From Verrucomicrobiales bacterium (GTDB lineage: Bacteria; Verrucomicrobiota; Verrucomicrobiia; Limisphaerales; UBA9464), in the NCBI GenBank assembly GCA_027489875.1, contig JAIXZE010000077.1, positions 38,728 through 102,727 of the forward strand: a stretch of 64,000 nucleotides of DNA, read 5' to 3'. The notes under the pieces were generated by a model. The model worked only from the letters and a program-made list of their open reading frames with translations, did no database searches and was not told the origin of the DNA. This document shows, one piece after another, positions 51,530 through 59,594 of this stretch (position 1 is its first letter; every line of letters begins with the position of its first letter). A program made the translations under genes and the position numbers.

Positions 51530-54500
51530 ATGAACAACTCTTCAAACGCGTCCGGAATCGGGGGCCCGCTGGATGATCTGGCCAATCTGGCGACGCAGGT
51601 GGCGCAGGTGGGGGCGACAGCGGTGGTCCTGGGGGATGGCGACGACCTGCGGGTGGAAGGGCAGAGTGGGTTGCGGGAAGAGGATACGATGGTGGTGATG
51701 GGGATTGCGCGGCGGGCGCTGCGGGAGGGAGGCAGCATCGAGCTGCGGGAGGGGGCGGAATTGGAGGGTTCGTTGTTCCGATGGGCACTGGCGATGCCGG
51801 TGGATCGGAACGCGGGGGAGCACGAAGGGGTGCTGGTCGTGATGGATCGGGTTCCACGTCGTCCGACCGTCCGCCAGCGGGCGGCCTTGCAGACGGTCAC
51901 CCACGAGGTGGTGCTGCACCTGAAGTTCCTGCATCAGGCCAAGTCGCTTCAGGATACCAAATCCCAGCACCAGAAGGCGGAGGACGCCTTGCGGGAGAGC
52001 GAGGCGTTCTATGAGGCGCTGGTCGAAAGTCTTCCCCAGAACATCTTCCGGAAGGACCTGAACGGGCGGTTCACCTTCGTGAACGAACGCTTCTGTCGCA
52101 CGGTGGGAAAGCCGCGCAGCGAGATCATGGGAATGACGGACTTCGATCTCTTCCCGTGGGAACTGGCACAGAAGTACCAGAAGGACGACCGGCGATTGGT
52201 CGAGGTGGGTGGGGCGTTCGAGACCACCGAGGAGAACCTGACGAAGGATGGCGAACGGCATTACGTCCACGTCATCAAGACTCCGATCCTGGACCGGAAC
52301 GGGGAGCGCATCGGGATCCAGGGGATTTTCTGGGACGTGACCGTGGAGCGGCGGACGCAGGATGCGTTGGCGCATGAACGGGACCTGTTGCAAGCGCTGC
52401 TCGAGTACGCCCCGGACGTCATCTATTTCAAGGATGCGGAGAGTCGCATCCTGCGGGCCAGCCGCGCCTTCGCGGTGAAGGTCGGGCGGAATGACCCGCT
52501 GGAACTGGTCGGGAAGACGGATCACGAACTGTTCGATCCGGAGCATGCGGACCAGGCACGGGCGGATGAGCAAGCAATCCTGGCCACGGGGGTTCCGCTC
52601 CATGGGAAGACGGAGAAGGAGGTGTGGGCGGATGGCCGGGTGAGTTGGGTGCTGACGAGCAAGCTCCCGCTGCGGGATGCCCGTGGGCAGATCGTGGGGA
52701 CCTTCGGGGTTTCACGTGACATCACCGACCTGAAGCTGGCCCAGGAAAAGGTCGAACGCGCGGAGGAGAAGTACCGTTCGATCGTCGTCAATGCGCTCGA
52801 TGGCATCTTCCAGACAACTCCGGATGGACATTATCTCTCGGCCAATCCCGCGCTCGCACGGATCTACGGATTCGACACCGTCGATGAACTGATCGAGGAG
52901 CGGACGAACATCGCCAAACAGCTTTATGTCCATCCCGAGCGTCGACTTGAGTTCCAGCGGTTGATGCAGGAGCACGACCGGATCGAGGGCTTCGAGAGCG
53001 AGGTGTACCGGCGGGATGGGAGTGTGATCTGGATCGCAGAGAACGCCCGTGCGGTGCGGGATGCCGCAGGGCGGTTGAAGTATTACGAGGGGACGGTGGA
53101 GGACATCACCGCGCGGAAGCGCGCCGAGCACGAATTGCAGATGGCGCGCGATGTCGCCATCGAGAGCGCGCGGGCGAAGTCGGAGTTCCTCGCAAACACG
53201 TCACACGAGATCCGGACGCCGATGAACGGGATCATCGGGATGACCCGGTTGTTGCTGGATACGCCGTTGACGCCGGACCAGCGGGATCACCTGGAGACCT
53301 TGCGATCCAGCGCGGACAGCCTGCTGACCATCCTGAACGACATCCTGGACTTCTCGAAGATCGAGAGCGGGAAGCTGGAGTTCGAGGCGCTGGCCTTCGA
53401 CCTGCGGGACATGGTGGAGGACACGGCCGAGTTGCTGGCGGAACGCGCCTTCGGGAAGCACCTCGAGCTGACGGTGTGGATTGATCATCGCATTCCAGCC
53501 CAGGTGCGGGGCGATGGCGGGCGCATCCGGCAGGTGCTCACGAACCTGCTGAACAACGCGATCAAGTTCACCGCGCATGGCGAGGTGGCCGTCCGTGTGA
53601 CGTTGACCAGCGAGGAGGAGACCGGGCTGCTTGTCCGGTGTGATGTCTCGGACACCGGCGTTGGGATCTCCGCAGGGGCCCTGGGCAAGATCTTCGAGCC
53701 GTTCGTGCAGGCGGATGGTTCGACGCGGCGTCGGTTTGGCGGAACCGGGCTCGGGCTTTCGATCAGCCGCGGGCTGGTTCGGGCGATGGGCGGGGAGCTC
53801 GGGGTGGAAAGCACGTTGGGCAAAGGGGCCACGTTCTGGTTCACGATCCCGCTGGGTCGCGTTCCCCTGGTCGTTCCGGACGAGCCGTCGCTCCCGCTGT
53901 GTCGGGTACTGGTCGTCGAGGACCACGAGTTGACCCGGCAGGTGTACCTGCATGAACTGGGCGGCACGGAGTTCCGGGTGAGTCTGGCTGCGACGGCGGC
54001 TGAGGGACTGGATGCGCTCAAGCGGGCGGCGGCGATCGGGGAGCCGTTCGACCTGGCGATCCTCGACCTGCAATTGCCGGACATGGACGGGCTGTCGCTG
54101 GCGCATGAAATCCATCTGTCGCAGGGATTGGAGCGGGCGCGGTTGGTGCTTGCGGCACCGCTTGGGCAACGGATGGAGGTCGGGCTTTTGCGGACGGTGG
54201 GCGTCGCAGCGTACGTGGTGAAACCGGTGAAACGGGCGCGACTGCTGGAAACCCTGAGGGCCGTCGTCCGCGGTGAGGACGCGTTTGACCGTCGGACACT
54301 TTCCGGAGGGCGCGGAGATGCCGCAACCGGCGTCACTCTGGGGGCGCTCCGGATCCTGATTGCCGAGGACAACCTGGTGAACCAGCGGGTGGTGCTTTCG
54401 ATGCTGAAGAAGCTCGACCAGACCGCGGCCATCGCCGCGGATGGCCGGCAGGTCCTGGAGATGGTCAACACCGGGGCGTACGATGTCATCCTGATGGATT

Positions 54501-55189
54501 GCCAGATGCCCGAACTCGACGGGTATGAGACGACCCACCAGATCCGGCTGGAAGAAGCGGATGGAAGCTACGGTCGACGCGTGCCGCATTTCATCATCGC
54601 CCTGACGGCGAATGCCATGGTTGGGGATCGCGAACGCTGCCTTGCTGCGGGCATGGATGATTTCGTGACAAAGCCTCTGGAGCTTTCGGCTCTGGAAGCG
54701 GCGCTGCGGCGTGCGCTCGCATTCCGTCAGACCGCGCTGGGGCCGGTCCAGGTTCCAGCTCTGGTGGGAGCCGCGCCCCAGCCGCCAGCCGCAGTGGAGG
54801 GCGGCGCAGCAGCTCCGGCCACGGCTTCCGCGGTTGAAGCGGACGTTGCTGATCTCGTCGTGCTCGATCCCGACACGGTCAATCTGCTCATCGTTCCCGA
54901 GGACGATTCCTCCCTACGGGAGTTGGTGGAGCTGTTCCGCGAGGATGGTGGCATCCGGTTGGCGGCGATTCGCAAGGCGCGGATGGCGAAGGATGCCGCG
55001 GCATTGGCGGCCGCTGCGCATACGCTCAAGGGCAGCTCCGGAAACCTCGGAGGACGGCGGTTGGCAGCGTTGGTTTCCCGTCTGGAGATTGCCGCGAAGG
55101 CGGGTGACTGGAGCCTCGCCGAAGAATTGATCCCGGCCATCGAGCGGGCCTTCGATGTGTTCGTTGAGGCCCTGTCCCAGCATCGCTGA
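51530..55189 (+). CDS. Hybrid sensor histidine kinase with PAS domains, two receivers and HPt
   Basis: The protein of about 1219 residues has a GAF-like N-terminal part (to about 120), three PAS/PAC units (about 145-275, 280-405, 410-530; 'LVESLPQNIFRKDLNGRFTF' begins the first), then HisKA with the phospho-His in 'LANTSHEIRTPMNGIIGMTR', HATPase boxes 'NLLNNAIKFT', 'DTGVGI' and 'GGTGLGLSI', receiver 1 ('LAILDLQLPDMDG'), receiver 2 ('VILMDCQMPELDG') and an HPt domain ('HTLKGSSGNLGG'). Both receivers keep the Asp and the later Lys. No membrane helix is seen, so it senses inside the cell. An upstream GTG at 51515 is possible. No separate response regulator is nearby. Confidence 0.93.
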   Translation: MNNSSNASGIGGPLDDLANLATQVAQVGATAVVLGDGDDLRVEGQSGLREEDTMVVMGIARRALREGGSIELREGAELEGSLFRWALAMPVDRNAGEHEGVLVVMDRVPRRPTVRQRAALQTVTHEVVLHLKFLHQAKSLQDTKSQHQKAEDALRESEAFYEALVESLPQNIFRKDLNGRFTFVNERFCRTVGKPRSEIMGMTDFDLFPWELAQKYQKDDRRLVEVGGAFETTEENLTKDGERHYVHVIKTPILDRNGERIGIQGIFWDVTVERRTQDALAHERDLLQALLEYAPDVIYFKDAESRILRASRAFAVKVGRNDPLELVGKTDHELFDPEHADQARADEQAILATGVPLHGKTEKEVWADGRVSWVLTSKLPLRDARGQIVGTFGVSRDITDLKLAQEKVERAEEKYRSIVVNALDGIFQTTPDGHYLSANPALARIYGFDTVDELIEERTNIAKQLYVHPERRLEFQRLMQEHDRIEGFESEVYRRDGSVIWIAENARAVRDAAGRLKYYEGTVEDITARKRAEHELQMARDVAIESARAKSEFLANTSHEIRTPMNGIIGMTRLLLDTPLTPDQRDHLETLRSSADSLLTILNDILDFSKIESGKLEFEALAFDLRDMVEDTAELLAERAFGKHLELTVWIDHRIPAQVRGDGGRIRQVLTNLLNNAIKFTAHGEVAVRVTLTSEEETGLLVRCDVSDTGVGISAGALGKIFEPFVQADGSTRRRFGGTGLGLSISRGLVRAMGGELGVESTLGKGATFWFTIPLGRVPLVVPDEPSLPLCRVLVVEDHELTRQVYLHELGGTEFRVSLAATAAEGLDALKRAAAIGEPFDLAILDLQLPDMDGLSLAHEIHLSQGLERARLVLAAPLGQRMEVGLLRTVGVAAYVVKPVKRARLLETLRAVVRGEDAFDRRTLSGGRGDAATGVTLGALRILIAEDNLVNQRVVLSMLKKLDQTAAIAADGRQVLEMVNTGAYDVILMDCQMPELDGYETTHQIRLEEADGSYGRRVPHFIIALTANAMVGDRERCLAAGMDDFVTKPLELSALEAALRRALAFRQTALGPVQVPALVGAAPQPPAAVEGGAAAPATASAVEADVADLVVLDPDTVNLLIVPEDDSSLRELVELFREDGGIRLAAIRKARMAKDAAALAAAAHTLKGSSGNLGGRRLAALVSRLEIAAKAGDWSLAEELIPAIERAFDVFVEALSQHR

Positions 55190-55207
55190 ACGGAGTCCGT
55201 TCCAGGG

Positions 55208-55846
55208 TTACGGGCTCAGCGCGGCACGCAACGCGGCGAGCGCGGCGGAACGGTGGCTGATCCGGTTCTTCACGTCGCCACCCAGTTCGGCAAACGACTG
55301 GTTGTAGCCGTTGGGAACGAAGAGGGGATCGTAGCCGAAACCCGCCGCTCCCGAGGGTGCTTCCAGGATCCGGCCCTCGCAGGTGCCCGAGTAATGGGTC
55401 ACCGCAGATGGGTGCGGATGCGCCACGGGGACCCGCGCGATGACACATCGGAACCGGGCCGTGCGCCGCTCGGCGGGAACCGAGGCTAGAAGGCGCAGGA
55501 GCTTTTCGTTGTTGGCGTGGTCGGGGGAATTGCCGGAAGCCCCGGTATCAAGGGCGGCAAATCGGGCGGAATGGATCCCCGGAGCCCCGCTCAATGCGTC
55601 GACCTCGAGGCCGGAATCATCGGCGACCACCCATTCCACGTTCATGTTGCAGGTGTCGGAATGCAGATAACGCGCCCAGGCGATGGCCTTCAGTGCGGCG
55701 TTCCCCTCGAAGGTGTCCGCCGTCTCCGGCACGTCGAACCGGGCGTTGGTGTCGCGCTGGGAGAGCACGAGGACATCGGGACCCAGGATCGATTTGAACT
55801 CGTCGATCTTGTGCGCATTGCCGGTGGCCAGGAACAGGGTGTGCAT
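55208..55846 (-). CDS. rdgB: XTP/dITP diphosphatase (RdgB/HAM1)
   Basis: The 212-residue enzyme hydrolyses non-canonical purine triphosphates such as dITP and XTP to monophosphates. It starts 'MHTLFLATGNAHKIDEFKSI' (the family T/SGNxxK region), and has 'WVVADDSGLEVDALSGAPGI' and 'SGAAGFGYDPLFVPNGY'. Length and motifs are normal. It is last in the argJ-argB-rnhA-rdgB series, 63 bases after rnhA. Confidence 0.95.
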   Translation of the reverse strand: MHTLFLATGNAHKIDEFKSILGPDVLVLSQRDTNARFDVPETADTFEGNAALKAIAWARYLHSDTCNMNVEWVVADDSGLEVDALSGAPGIHSARFAALDTGASGNSPDHANNEKLLRLLASVPAERRTARFRCVIARVPVAHPHPSAVTHYSGTCEGRILEAPSGAAGFGYDPLFVPNGYNQSFAELGGDVKNRISHRSAALAALRAALSP

Positions 55847-55909
55847 GGAGGGATTGGGACACGATGCGGGGGGACGCTCCAAGACGAACCTGAGGCGTCC
55901 CGGAACTTC

Positions 55910-56434
55910 TCAGTGCTCGACGCGCTTGAAGGCGGCCAGGGCCGCGGCGAGTTGCGCGGTGGAGGTCTCGGAGCGGAGTCGACCCATCGCCGCGGTGGCG
56001 AGCACGTCGCAGCGCTCGTTCCATTTGTGGCCTGCGTGGCCCTTGAGCCATTGCCAGTCGACCTGGTGCCGGCCCGCGAGGACATCAAGTTCGCTCCAGA
56101 GGTCCTGGTTCTTGACCGGGTCGCCTTCCTTGGTGCGCCAACCGCGCTTCCGCCAGTTCTTGATCCACGAGGTGATGCCCTGTCGGAGGTAGTCGGAATC
56201 GGTGAAGATCTGGACGTCGCACGGGCGGTTGATGGCCTTGAATCCCTGGATGGCGGCCTGGAGTTCCATGCGGTTGTTGGTGGTCGCCGGGACCGCACCC
56301 GAGAGTTCCCAGGCCTTGTCCTTGTAGATCACCACGCACGCCCACGCGCCGGGTCCGGGATTTCCCTGGCAACCGCCATCCGTATAGATGGTCACCCTCG
56401 GTCGGGCGGGGAGGTTGGAATCGGGCGGGTTCAA
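55910..56434 (-). CDS. rnhA: Ribonuclease HI
   Basis: The 174-residue enzyme cuts RNA in RNA-DNA hybrids. The four carboxylates of the active site appear in 'IYTDGGCQGNPGPG', 'NRMELQAAI', 'IFTDSDYLRQGI' and 'NERCDVLATAA'. A C-terminal extension of about 25 residues follows the fold. It lies 52 bases after argB. Confidence 0.96.
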   Translation of the reverse strand: MNPPDSNLPARPRVTIYTDGGCQGNPGPGAWACVVIYKDKAWELSGAVPATTNNRMELQAAIQGFKAINRPCDVQIFTDSDYLRQGITSWIKNWRKRGWRTKEGDPVKNQDLWSELDVLAGRHQVDWQWLKGHAGHKWNERCDVLATAAMGRLRSETSTAQLAAALAAFKRVEH

Positions 56435-56486
56435 GAGGGAAGGCGGGCTGGACTCTGCCTCGTGACCTCGTCCGCTACCTGGGAGA

Positions 56487-57362
56487 TCATTGGACGACCT
56501 CAGTCCCCACGCCCTCGTCCGTGAAGAATTCCAACAGCACGCTGTGCGGGATGCGCCCGTCGATGAACTGGACCTTCTCCACGCCGGCGCGGAGGGCCGC
56601 CACGGCGCTGTCTACCTTCGGGATCATTCCCTTGTCGACCACCCCGGTCTTCTTGAGGCCGTCGACCTCGCTGACCGCAAGGTGGGAAATCAGCGTGGAA
56701 GGATCCTTGGGATCGCGCAGCAGTCCGGGGACGTCGGACAGGAAGGCCAGTCGGCGGGCCTTGAGGGCGATGGCGGCCTGGGCCGCAGCGACGTCGGCAT
56801 TGCAGTTGTAGACGTGGCCATCCTCGCCCCGCGCGGTGGGGCTGACCACCGGCACGCATCCCCGCGCGATGCACTCCAGGAGCGGGGCCGTGTTCACCGC
56901 GGTGACCTCACCGACGTACCCGATGTCCACGGGGTTTCCCGCAGCATCCTTCAGAAATAGCTTCCGGCAGGTGAAGATATCCGTGCCCGCGAACCCGACG
57001 GCGCGTCCGCCGAGTTGGTGGATCATGCGGACGATCTCGGGATTGATCTCGCGGGACAACACCTGGTCCACGACGGCCACGGTCGCGGCATCGGTGACGC
57101 GCTGGCCCTGGATGAACTCGGTCTTCACTCCGGACTTTTCCAGGGCTCGGGTGATGGCCTTGCCACCGCCATGGACGACGACCGGGTTGATGGAAACCGC
57201 TTCCAGGAAGACGACGTCGCGGGCGACGCCGGAGCGGACGGATTCATCGGGTGAATCCATGAAGCTGCCGCCGTATTTCACGACGAACGTGGCACCGTCG
57301 AAGCGTTGGATATAAGGAAGTGCCTCGAGCAGCGTCGCGGCCTTGGAGATGAAGTCCTTCAT
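56487..57362 (-). CDS. argB: Acetylglutamate kinase
   Basis: The 291-residue amino-acid kinase phosphorylates N-acetylglutamate in arginine synthesis. It has 'TFVVKYGGSFMDSP' near the start, 'NPVVVHGGGKAITRALEKSG', 'YNCNADVAAAQAAIALKARR' and the late 'KGMIPKVDSAVAALRAGVEK'. The start at 57362 ('MKDFISKAATLLEALPYIQR') matches family length; the frame to 57701 is the argJ gene read in another frame. It lies 58 bases after argJ. Confidence 0.96.
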   Translation of the reverse strand: MKDFISKAATLLEALPYIQRFDGATFVVKYGGSFMDSPDESVRSGVARDVVFLEAVSINPVVVHGGGKAITRALEKSGVKTEFIQGQRVTDAATVAVVDQVLSREINPEIVRMIHQLGGRAVGFAGTDIFTCRKLFLKDAAGNPVDIGYVGEVTAVNTAPLLECIARGCVPVVSPTARGEDGHVYNCNADVAAAQAAIALKARRLAFLSDVPGLLRDPKDPSTLISHLAVSEVDGLKKTGVVDKGMIPKVDSAVAALRAGVEKVQFIDGRIPHSVLLEFFTDEGVGTEVVQ

Positions 57363-57420
57363 GGGGGAGAGTCCTGCGCGTTGTTCCGGGAACTGGCGAC
57401 TGGTGACTGGGAACGCTTTT

Positions 57421-58767
57421 TCAGCCCCCCAGCGTCGTGGGGTCCGCGACGTTGCCCTTGTTGTAGTCCACGTAGGCTTCGGTGAGGTCGGCGGCGTAGA
57501 GGACGGCTTCGCCCTTGCCGAGGTTGAGCCGGATGTGGAGGTCGAACTCGTCGGGAGCCGCTGCCTTGCAGAGATCCGCGAAGGTCGCCTTGGTGGGTTG
57601 GCCGCGGCGGAGGCTCCACAGGATCTTCTTTGAACCCGGGGCGGAGTATCCGATGTCGACCTTGTCCTCGACGATGGTGGCGGCGGAATAGCCGAGGGCA
57701 TCGATGATGCGGCCCCAGTTGGGATCGCCGCCGTGCCAGCTGGTCTTCACCAACGCGGAGTTTCCGACGGCGCGCGCGGCGGCATCGGCTTCCACGATGG
57801 ATTTCGCGCCGGAGACGCGGACGGTCACGACGCGGTGCACGCCTTCGCCGTCGCGGACGATCATCTTCGCGAGCGCCAGGCAGACGTGGTTGAGGGCGGT
57901 CTGGAAGGCTGCGAAATCCTTGTGCTTCGTCGACTTGATCCGGTCGTTCCCGGCAAGGCCATTGGCGAGGACGAGGACGGTGTCGTTGGTGGACATGTCG
58001 CCGTCCACGGTGATCCGGTTGAAGGAATTTGCGACGGCTTCGGTGAGGGCCTTCTGGAGGGTCCGGGCCTCGACGGCGGCGTCGGTCGTGATGAACCCGA
58101 GCATGGTGGCGTGAAGGCCTGCCGGAATTCCGGAGGGCAGGGCGGCCGGGCGGGCTCCGGTGGGGCTCATCCCGGGCTGGATCATGCCCGCGCCCTTGCA
58201 GGTGCCGCCGATGCGGACGGTCTTGCCGCCGAGCTTCAGCTGGACGGCGACCTGCTTGGGCTTGGTGTCGCTCGTCATGATCGCCTCGGTCGCGCGGTTG
58301 GCGTGCTCCACCGAGGTGCCCAGTTGGGTGGCGCAGTCGGCGATGCCGGCGCGGACCTGCGGCATGGGCAGGTTGACGCCGATGCGGCCGGTGGAGGCGA
58401 CGAGCGCATACCCACGGGGAATGCCCAGCGTGGCCTCGGTGAGGTCGGCCATCGCGAGGGCGTCCTTCATGCCGATGCGGCCGGTGCAGGCGTTGGCATT
58501 TCCGGAATTGATGACGACAGCCTGGGCGATGCCCTTGGCGGTGCGGGGGACGCAAACCTTGACCGGGGCCGCACACACCTGATTGGTGGTGAAGAGTCCG
58601 GCAACGGCGCACGGCACCTCCGAGACGATGAGCGCGAGGTCGAGCTTCGGTCCCTTGTCGGAGCCCTTGCCGGTGCCGAGGCGTTTGATGTCGCAGAATA
58701 CGCCGCCGGTCCGGAATCCCTGTGGGGCTGCCACGGCGCCCTCAATGGGCGCGAGCTTCAGTTTCAT
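57421..58767 (-). CDS. argJ: Bifunctional ornithine acetyltransferase/N-acetylglutamate synthase
   Basis: The 448-residue protein matches ArgJ, which recycles acetyl groups in arginine synthesis. Family blocks include 'VVINSGNANACTGRIGMKDA', 'STGRIGVNLPM', 'GGTCKGAGMIQPGM', 'ATMLGFITTDAAVEA' (self-cleavage before the Thr) and 'WGRIIDALGYSAATI'. A 19-residue Pro/Ala/Gly-rich insertion lies between 'PGM' and 'ATML' (DNA 58111-58167), right at the cleavage site; see findings. It heads the minus-strand arginine/nucleic-acid unit, and the complex intergenic region lies upstream. Confidence 0.94.
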   Translation of the reverse strand: MKLKLAPIEGAVAAPQGFRTGGVFCDIKRLGTGKGSDKGPKLDLALIVSEVPCAVAGLFTTNQVCAAPVKVCVPRTAKGIAQAVVINSGNANACTGRIGMKDALAMADLTEATLGIPRGYALVASTGRIGVNLPMPQVRAGIADCATQLGTSVEHANRATEAIMTSDTKPKQVAVQLKLGGKTVRIGGTCKGAGMIQPGMSPTGARPAALPSGIPAGLHATMLGFITTDAAVEARTLQKALTEAVANSFNRITVDGDMSTNDTVLVLANGLAGNDRIKSTKHKDFAAFQTALNHVCLALAKMIVRDGEGVHRVVTVRVSGAKSIVEADAAARAVGNSALVKTSWHGGDPNWGRIIDALGYSAATIVEDKVDIGYSAPGSKKILWSLRRGQPTKATFADLCKAAAPDEFDLHIRLNLGKGEAVLYAADLTEAYVDYNKGNVADPTTLGG

Positions 58768-58907
58768 GTTTGCGGGCCCAGTAGAAGCGGAGGAAGGCGA
58801 AGTTCCAAGTTTTCAGATGGGGGGCGCGCGCATTCTGAGGTAGCCCGTCTTTGGGAATGGCTGGAATGGCTTCGGGGCGGCAGAGGCTTTGGGATGCGCC
58901 TCCCTGA

Positions 58908-58947
58908 TTTGCATCCGGACGTCGCATATGCGACGTCCGGATGCAAA
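58908..58947. repeat. Perfect 40-bp palindrome
   Basis: TTTGCATCCGGACGTCGCAT (58908-58927) is followed directly by its exact reverse complement (58928-58947), so the whole 40 bases read the same on both strands. A related imperfect palindrome lies 72 bases further on. Confidence 0.95.
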
Positions 58948-58979
58948 AACCGCCGAAACGACGATGGAACGGGCCGTCA

Positions 58980-59019
58980 TTTGCAAATTCGTGTCGCATA
59001 TGCGACGCGAGTTTGCAAA
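58980..59019. repeat. Imperfect 40-bp palindrome, relative of the one at 58908
   Basis: TTTGCAAATTCGTGTCGCAT (58980-58999) faces ATGCGACGCGAGTTTGCAAA (59000-59019) with two mismatches. It shares the 14-bp core GTCGCATATGCGAC and the TTTGCA/TGCAAA ends with the perfect palindrome. Confidence 0.92.
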
Positions 59020-59180
59020 AGCCTCACGGGTTGCGACGGATCGATGGGGTGGGGGGGTGGTCCTGGTTCACATGCAACGGGGTGGCGAACTGCTTTCTGG
59101 AAACTGGGAACTCCTTCCACCGCCTCATGACCTCACTCACCCCAACGGGGCGAACGGTGACCACACGCACCCCGTTCCGT

Positions 59181-59263
59181 GTGCCCTTTCAGGGCACAGG
59201 GCACGTTGTTTGGCGTGGTCCCCGGGGTTTCACCCCGCTTTCACCGGTTGCCCCTTCGGGGCA
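59181..59263. repeat. Three short REP-like hairpins
   Basis: GTGCCC-TTTCA-GGGCAC (59181-59197), CGGGGT-TTC-ACCCCG (59223-59237) and TGCCCC-TTC-GGGGCA (59249-59263) lie within 83 bases. Such small GC hairpins with TTC loops recall extragenic repeats; no function is visible. Confidence 0.65.
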
Positions 59264-59393
59264 CGTAACATGGTAACTGGTGACTCCCACCCCAGCCTCC
59301 TGACGGCTACGTGCGGGAGGGGGGCTGGAAGCTGTGTTATCTCACACCACAGCACCGCAGCCCCCAGGCCCGGTGGAAACCAGGGGCGCAAAC

Positions 59394-59428
59394 CGTGCAA
59401 TTTCAAACCCGCGGTTTGAAATTGCACG
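59394..59428. repeat. Inverted repeat with 16-bp arms
   Basis: CGTGCAATTTCAAACC (59394-59409) and GGTTTGAAATTGCACG (59413-59428) are perfect complements around a 3-base CGC centre. It could be an operator or a REP element. Confidence 0.9.
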
Positions 59429-59485
59429 AATCCCACTGGAGGCCGGGCCGGCCTGATGCTTGGGCTCAAGCTCCACCAAGGACAA

Positions 59486-59528
59486 TTGTGCACAGGTTAT
59501 CCACATCATCTTGTGGCGTTGTGAATAA
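59486..59528. promoter_or_regulatory. DnaA-box cluster upstream of smc
   Basis: TTATCCACA (59497-59505, plus strand) and TTATTCACA (59520-59528, minus strand) both fit the DnaA box consensus TTATNCACA. TTGTGCACA (59486-59494) is one base off it. They lie in opposite orientations within 43 bases, 67 bases before the smc start. This may be part of an origin or a DnaA-controlled promoter; dnaA itself is not in the window. Confidence 0.55.
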
Positions 59529-59594
59529 CTCACCCCCATTAGTTGGGGGTTTGACCTTGCGATGGGGTGGGTGGGTTTCTCCAATGGTCGGGTC

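Larger units (their letters stand above)
58768..59594. other. Intergenic region argJ-smc rich in palindromes and DnaA boxes
   Basis: No convincing gene lies in these 827 bases between divergent argJ and smc. The region holds two 40-bp palindromes, three short hairpins, a 35-bp inverted repeat, a DnaA-box cluster and a final hairpin ACCCCCA/TGGGGGT (59532-59550). The short open frames here are translations of the palindromes and are not called. Confidence 0.85.

Noticed and set aside
58764..59019. Short frames with repeated 'HPDVAYATSGCK' and 'RTSHMRRPDA' strings
   Set aside because: They are translations of the two 40-bp palindromes and their spacer, not proteins.
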